This document shows, piece by piece, positions 58,731 through 64,000 of a stretch of DNA of 64,000 bases. The first letter of the stretch is position 1. Each line of letters begins with the position of its first letter. The position numbers were made by a program, and so were the translations under genes. Source of the DNA: Symsagittifera roscoffensis (lineage: Eukaryota > Xenacoelomorpha > Acoela > Convolutidae). The stretch is taken from NCBI RefSeq assembly GCF_963678635.1, contig NC_087071.1, positions 11,543,088 through 11,607,087 on the forward strand, in the 5' to 3' direction. The notes under the pieces are model-generated. The model was not told the origin of the DNA. It did not search any database and worked only from the letters and a program-made list of their open reading frames with translations.

Positions 58731-60525
58731 GCCGCCAACTTGGATCACTACACCGATCAAATTCCCATCCAACCAACCTTACCTCCCCAATCCCAATCAT
58801 ACCACTTTTTGCTTTTCCGCCACCCGATTTTCCATCTAGCAATGTAACATCAGGCATGAATTCCGACACTAACTCACATATTTCAGTTTTATACTCCATC
58901 TCACAGCTAAATAACCCGAATATTGAAACCCCCGATGAATTTGCCGACTCAGAACCATCCCCATCCAATAATTTTCATAACCCTTCTAATTTTTCTCAAC
59001 CTCCTTTTCAACCCATATTGTCAAATAACCCTGACCCAATCACTCCCACACCCTCTTATGCTTCCCAAGTTACCCCAACCTACTCCTCATACCATTCTGA
59101 CAATCATCTCATTCTCCAGACACACCCCGAATCTCCCCAGAGCTAGATAATTTTATTACCCTCCAACAACAATCCTACCACCTTAACACCCCGACCATAA
59201 ACCAAATCTCCTCCACTACAAATTCATCCAATCCCCCTACACCCTCTTCAAATTATACTGAATCATTAACACCATCATCCACATCCACTATATCTTCACT
59301 AAACACTAATAGAGCTTACCGCACTTTTAAAAGAAAATTCCCCAACCATCCTTTCCCAACAAAACCAGGAACAGCCCGTGAATACATCAACCACCCCCAG
59401 CATACTAACACTAAAGAATTTTTAGCTATCACTTTACCCTCATTTCCACAATACACCTTAAACACCCCCCACGACACTAACGAAACACGCAACTTTGTAG
59501 ATGAATACGTTTTAATGACCACTCTCTCTTGGACCTCATACTATCATTTCACTAACCCTCTTTGCTTACCTTTATCCAGCACTTCCATCGATATAGAACG
59601 AAACAAAGACATGCTATATCGACTAACTACACCACTAACCGCTAGACAGTTTACTTACGTTGGATATAAAAAATCACTAAAAATACACACTGCACCAAGA
59701 GCTAATGAATATACACTAGAATACTACGACCACAACATCATCAGAGCTAACCAAGATCAATTCTTAGACGACGATCGCTTCGCTAATCCACAAATCACCG
59801 AGAAATTTTTCATCAAGACACCATATGTATTTACACTAAACATCTTCGACCGAAAGTTTGATCACATTATTTCAGAAGCACTAACACACACACAAGCATA
59901 CGAAAGTTTTAAAGAACGCTTCCAAATCTTTTCACTAACCTTTCATTTCCTTGCACCACACGAAAGAGATTTGCACTGCTCACATGATATTATGTTGCGC
60001 ACTAAACAAACACATACATACACTTACTATCGTTTCATCCAAAATCACTTTGACCTTCACACACCCTCTAGACAACCACACCATCGTTTTCAATTCATCA
60101 ATTCAAAATACACTTCACCGTATTTCCTAAATTTCACATATTGTATTAAAGACACTAACCTCCATGGTATTCTTCGTAACTATGACCCCATAACCCAAAT
60201 GTACATTTTCTGCCCCATCACCAAGACCTTCAACGCCGAAGAATCCCGACCCTTCCTTATCCCGCACGAGTTTGTACAGCCTATAGAAATCCCAATTTTA
60301 GAATTCATCCACAACACTAAATTTAATCACAAATTATATAACTTAATCCAAAACACACCTTATGAGTTTGCAGTAGGCACTGAAGAACTAACCACTATTA
60401 AGGCACTTCAATTGCTTTGGCCACTGCTTCAGACTAAAAATATCATCCGCATTCTAGCTAAACTACTAACAACTTCAGAACTAATTCACGACATCTTCCC
60501 CCACGGTTTTTTCCCCGACGACTAA
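58727..60525 (+). pseudogene. ORF5: about 600-codon unknown protein with one frameshift
   Basis: Starts by ATGA overlap with the env stop (MSRQLGSLHRSNSHP). The first frame is open to 59146; the remainder is open in the -1 frame to 60525. Comparison with copy 1 puts a single-base loss at about 59100-59110. Residues 1-230 are Pro/Ser/Thr/Asn-rich and disordered. The C-terminal 370 residues look globular, with LSWTSYYHFTNPL, YRFIQNHFDLHTPSRQ, SLTFHFLAPHERDLHCSHD and LQLLWPLLQTKNIIRILAKLL. No signal peptide or membrane span is seen, and no family is recognised. Its layout (disordered N-terminus, folded C-terminus) resembles ORF3, but I see no sequence similarity between them. Confidence 0.65.
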
Positions 60526-60528
60526 CAG

Positions 60529-60606
60529 GTAAGTATGAATTAAGTAAATATTACTAACTAATTACAGTATTAAAAACTCACCATTTTTTATTCATGTTTT
60601 CCTTAG
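60529..60606 (+). other. Probable 78-bp intron after ORF5
   Basis: CAG|GTAAGTATGAATT donor right after the ORF5 stop, TACTAAC branch-point-like sequence at 60552-60558, and TTTTCCTTAG acceptor. Copy 1 keeps donor, ACTAAC and acceptor with an 84-bp intron while the sequence between has drifted. Confidence 0.6.
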
Positions 60607-61373
60607 ATTTTTAGCTTTCATCCGACAATCATCTACAAAAACCACAAAAGAAACAATAAAAATCACAATTTTCATCAAACAATTTTAAAATTCTATTAAT
60701 CTCTTACACTTATAAATTTATAAATTTAATATCAATGCAGTAAATTCATCTATAATATTTTCCCCCAAAGCAGTAAATCTAATTATGATGAAAATTTGTA
60801 TCTTAATATTCCCCCATGACAAGCAGTAAATTTCTAAATTCTATGTAGTAAATTAAATAAATGCAAATGCAGTACTAACCTTTTGATATTTTCATTCATT
60901 CGCACAGAAATTCTATCCACACTCGCACAGCTCGCCCACGAAGAATTGTTTAAAATAATGAATTTCAGTTTCAAGTTTTCACACTTAACAACTCTAACAT
61001 AAAATAACATGTTTCAAATTTTCCTTTAACCCGGTTGGAAAGGAATCATATACTAAACAAAACTAACCAACGCAGCTCACTAAATACCACAAATCATAGA
61101 ATAACAGCATGACTTAGAAAAGGAAACCAACGGTACCCAAACCGGATTAACCCAGTTTAAAACTGGATAATTTATTCTTTTGAAGACTATTACAAAGTCT
61201 TAGAAAGCAATAATAAAACACAAAAAAGTCGAAAGACAAACCCATACCACAAACAATTTGCTTTTTGGAAAAAGTACATAACCAACAAGACATAAGTAAG
61301 ACCACAACAAACCCAACATAAAACGTTGTCACATAACAGGACCCCTCACAAAAACCGCATGAAATCATACTCC

Positions 61374-61455
61374 CACTCCTGGCCTAACCCACCAGGAAGG
61401 ACGTCCTGAGCATGCTCTATAGCCGGCCTAACCCACCGCGCTACATCCACGCTTT
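61374..61455 (+). promoter_or_regulatory. Conserved palindrome cluster in the 3' UTR
   Basis: CTCCTGG..CCAGGA, GGACGTCC (61399-61406), AGCATGCT (61409-61416) and TAGCCGGCCTA follow one another, and CCTAACCCACC occurs twice. Copy 1 keeps GGACGTCC, AGCATGCT, TAGCCGGCC and the spacing. It could be a structured RNA export, packaging or stability element, or binding sites for a dimeric protein. Confidence 0.5.
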
Positions 61456-61722
61456 GTGACCACACCTTTATTTTTAATAAGAGCTACTCAAGGGTGAGTA
61501 ACTCTTCAAAATAACCGAACTAAAACAAAAAGCTTTTGTGAAAACAAATAACTAAAATCATTATTAAAAAATATTAAACTAATAAAAGTTTTATAAAATG
61601 TAAAATCACATGATGCAATATATAGATCAGAATACAACACCAAGGACGAACATCAAAAGACAAGACGACCCCACTACACTCGAGAGAGAATGACCAACTA
61701 CAATCGATATGCCGCTCACAAC

Positions 61723-61779
61723 CACAACTCAAAGGATTTAGAGTACGACTTGACTTCGCAGAAAAGGACTTCATTGAAC
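61723..61779 (+). promoter_or_regulatory. 57-bp block identical between the two copies
   Basis: From CACAACTCAAAGG to CATTGAAC no difference from 10468-10524 is seen, while surrounding bases differ frequently. Such constraint suggests a cis-acting element or a short coding exon. Confidence 0.5.
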
Positions 61780-62125
61780 TAGACCAATGACCACCTCGAT
61801 GTTCAAGTATACGTACAGATCCGAGTAACCAGGCATCCCCTCCACGCACAATCTCCACGCCATTCCCAAGCTAGATCAGACACAAAAGAAGTTCTCCACG
61901 AAGAACAGAAAAACCTGACATAGCCAACCATTTTGAAATCCGATTTGAGTTTGTTGCGAAGACTTAGTCGTTGTCACAAGAAGAACACAACGTCTTATGT
62001 CTCTAACTCCAGCTTCCTGGAACTTCCTTAACAAAAAGGAAACAGAAAAAATATGATGTTCGCCAAATACCAACGTCCATCATCCATCCTTCGAATTGCA
62101 GAAGAACTATTCTAAAAAACTCTGT

Positions 62126-62139
62126 AAAACCCGGATGGG
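62126..62139 (+). promoter_or_regulatory. Candidate plus-strand primer region
   Basis: TAAAACCCGGATGGG directly before the 3' LTR is kept in copy 1. It is a poor polypurine tract (GGATGGG), so the plus-strand primer may be atypical. Confidence 0.4.
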
Positions 62140-62549
62140 TGGAACCTGATCTAAACTATATTTTATGATTGGATAAATTAAATGTTTTACCAATGTAAGG
62201 TATTTAATATTAACCAATCATGATCCATCTAACTAACAACCCACTTATTTGTAAGTGCTGAAGTTACTTGTAATTTCAGCACCAGAGAGATTTGAATTTA
62301 ACTTAGAAATTAGTTGGACTCTCCCGAGCACTTCAGCAGCCGCAATAAACCAGTATACCCTAGATCTATTGAGCCTAGCAGAGACTAGTTAAACAACCTG
62401 AGACTAGATAGTATAAGAGTAAGATTAGGATCGGTATTAGACTAAGAAGTTGCACGAATCTATCCGGCCGAAAATAAGATAGCGTGACGAGCAGACGGTG
62501 TACCCTATCCGAAATTACTCTATGAGTTATACACCCCAGTCCTAACTCA
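62140..62549 (+). repeat. 3' LTR (410 bp)
   Basis: Same length as the 5' LTR and no difference seen in a base-by-base reading; followed by CTAT, the target duplication. Confidence 0.95.
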
Positions 62550-64000
62550 CTATGCCCCCTTTTTTTCTTATGCACGCAAACGTCTTCCTGAAAGTTGTAA
62601 CAGAAGCGAAGATGTGCTATTTGCCGGAGTCAAAACAGCCTTTTTTCGGGTAAAAAGGAAAACAGTGAATTTGTAACTGTTATTACAAAAACTCCCAAAT
62701 ATACGGGCGAAAAAATTACAGTAAACTCGGATAAATACTTGTTTATCAATTTCGATTGAAAAAAATTCAACTACAAGAATGTGAATTCGAACCCTAACTT
62801 CTTGAGCATAAGCCATGTCGCCTTGCCTCCATCTTCTTTCATGCAAAAATTTATTCTGGACCATCAGGCAGCAAACACTGTGTTTTAATGAAAAAATAAC
62901 TAGACATGGTTATGTAGTAAACACATTTTGCACTAATGTGTGATTTTGTTGAAAAAAGTGGACTGGTTTAATAACATTACTCTCGCCAACTAGCTTAGTT
63001 TTTAAAAATATTGACCTCATCAGAAGCAAAGTTGACCTTCACAGGCGACCTCCATTACAATACTAATGGAAATAATTCAAGGTAACTGAATGATAAGAAC
63101 TTATGCGAGATAAAAAAAAACAGAAATAGACAGGAAAATATAACTTTATTATTTTGAAACGATTAACATATTGCACTATACTTAAATTTCCGCCAATTAC
63201 ATCAATTGCCTCGGGAAACATGAATTTTTACTAGGTACTAAAATTTTCAAGATATAGTTAGCTTTTTTTATTTGATTTTTGATGTGTTTATAAATTTGAG
63301 CATGTTTCAGATTTAAAAACTGATGATGAGTTTTACTCGAAAACGTTTCATGCAATAAACATTGATTCCGATTCTGTTTTCCAGTTAAGATAAGCCTGGT
63401 TTTCTCTACAATTTACAAACGCATCCCATATTATTCTGAGGTTTTGATAATAGTAAGATCATCCAACCATAAAATTCCAAAATTAGGTAAAGAAGCAACT
63501 CGCTTACGAGCTTCTTTCAATTTTCAAGCGACAGTCTGCTTCCAAAACAGAACATGGTAATTTGAAATACAGGATACATAAAAAAGCACTTCATATCTAC
63601 AGATGTAACGTTCATCCCTTTGCTATTATGTAGATAAATGATTACTAATTTTTAATCGATTTACACTTTTTCCGCAGAAATATCGCTAGCACATCAATCC
63701 ACCAGTTACTAAAATTCAAACAAGACTGCTTATTTCAGGGCGAAGCCCTGAATGAAGCGACGGCCTTTTAAGGTCTATGGAGCAGTAATAACATGAAAAA
63801 ATTGATTATTATAAAAAAGGAAGAACTTTTTTTTATTTGATATTTTTGTGAAAATCATCCCCCCACATGCCATAGAAGTACAAAAAGATAGATTTCGCTC
63901 TTAAAATCAACCATTTATGTCAATTAAGCGTTCTTCAACCAAGTTAGAACGATTTCTAAAACGGATTAAATTTCGACCTACGCGTTAATAGCGCGAAATA
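62550..64000. other. Flanking host DNA, nothing recognised
   Basis: AT-rich, only short chance frames. A 98-codon minus-strand frame (62568-62864) has no recognisable feature. Confidence 0.4.

Larger units (their letters stand above)
60607..62139 (+). other. Long 3' UTR with conserved blocks
   Basis: No gene seen. It includes repeated GCAGTAAAT(T/C) words at 60735-60870, AACCCGGTTGGAAAGGAAT near 61028, a palindrome cluster (61374-61430) and a 57-bp block identical to copy 1 (61723-61779). A frame across the last block has one stop here and none in copy 1, so coding is possible but unproven. Confidence 0.6.
43825..62549 (+). mobile_element. Complete 18.7-kb Ty3/gypsy env-bearing LTR element (copy 2)
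   Basis: Two 410-bp LTRs that look identical along their length, TG...CA ends, and CTAT on both outer sides (43821-43824 and 62550-62553) as a 4-bp target duplication. Coding order: ORF1, Gag-Protease, Pol, small membrane ORF, ORF3, Env, ORF5. The order RT-RNase H-integrase and the GPY/F-like end place it in Ty3/gypsy (Metaviridae). The plus strand is strongly A-rich and G-poor, unlike the flanks. At 18.7 kb it is far larger than usual members (5-9 kb); the excess is a 1403-codon gag, two unknown ORFs and long UTRs. Frameshifts in env and ORF5 mean that only Gag-Pol looks intact. Confidence 0.96.

Overview
The window is AT-rich eukaryotic, almost certainly invertebrate animal, DNA. There are no bacterial operons. 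Introns are GT-AG, one has a TACTAAC-type branch point, repeats dominate, and the retroelements are metazoan Ty3/gypsy (Metaviridae) and LINE types. I cannot name the species; larvacean tunicates are one group with env-bearing Ty3/gypsy elements, but nothing here proves it. All comparisons below were made by eye.

Layout. (1) 1-11243: a decayed, internally deleted copy of a giant env-bearing LTR element; the window cuts into its 5' LTR. (2) 11244-43820: host DNA holding one split gene on the minus strand. Its three recognised pieces, in gene order, are 39754-38457 (a 7-residue repeat domain plus the start of a NERD-like nuclease), 24860-23543 (nuclease core plus Walker A) and 14260-13118 (SF1/UvrD-like helicase C-terminal motifs). 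Intron 1 is about 13.6 kb. It contains a 345-bp satellite array, two copies of a 1.4-kb unit and a TTAA-flanked MITE. The second intervening region holds a tandem duplication that copied the 3' end of the middle exon, with integrase debris. Further relics (Ty3/gypsy RNase H, LINE reverse transcriptase), a microsatellite and unassigned DNA lie towards 43.8 kb. (3) 43825-62549: a complete 18.7-kb sister copy of the first element, with identical-looking 410-bp LTRs and a 4-bp target duplication (CTAT). (4) 62550-64000: nothing recognisable.

The giant element is the most unusual object. Its order is LTR - 1.25-kb leader - ORF1 (small, basic) - Gag-Protease - Pol (RT/RNase H/integrase, reached by a -1 shift) - short membrane ORF - ORF3 (376 codons, no ATG anywhere) - Env - ORF5 (about 600 codons) - short intron - long structured 3' UTR - LTR. 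ORF3, Env and ORF5 overlap end to start (13 bp and ATGA) in both copies. ORF3 and ORF5 match no family I recognise. A YPTL motif in ORF3 and a PTAP motif in the Env tail are kept in both copies and look like virus-budding late domains placed outside Gag. Gag-Pol is open, but Env and ORF5 carry frameshifts despite the matching LTRs.

Comparing the two copies is the main evidence used: what both keep (ORF3 frame, overlaps, late-domain motifs, splice sites, 3' UTR blocks) is likely functional, and what differs marks decay.
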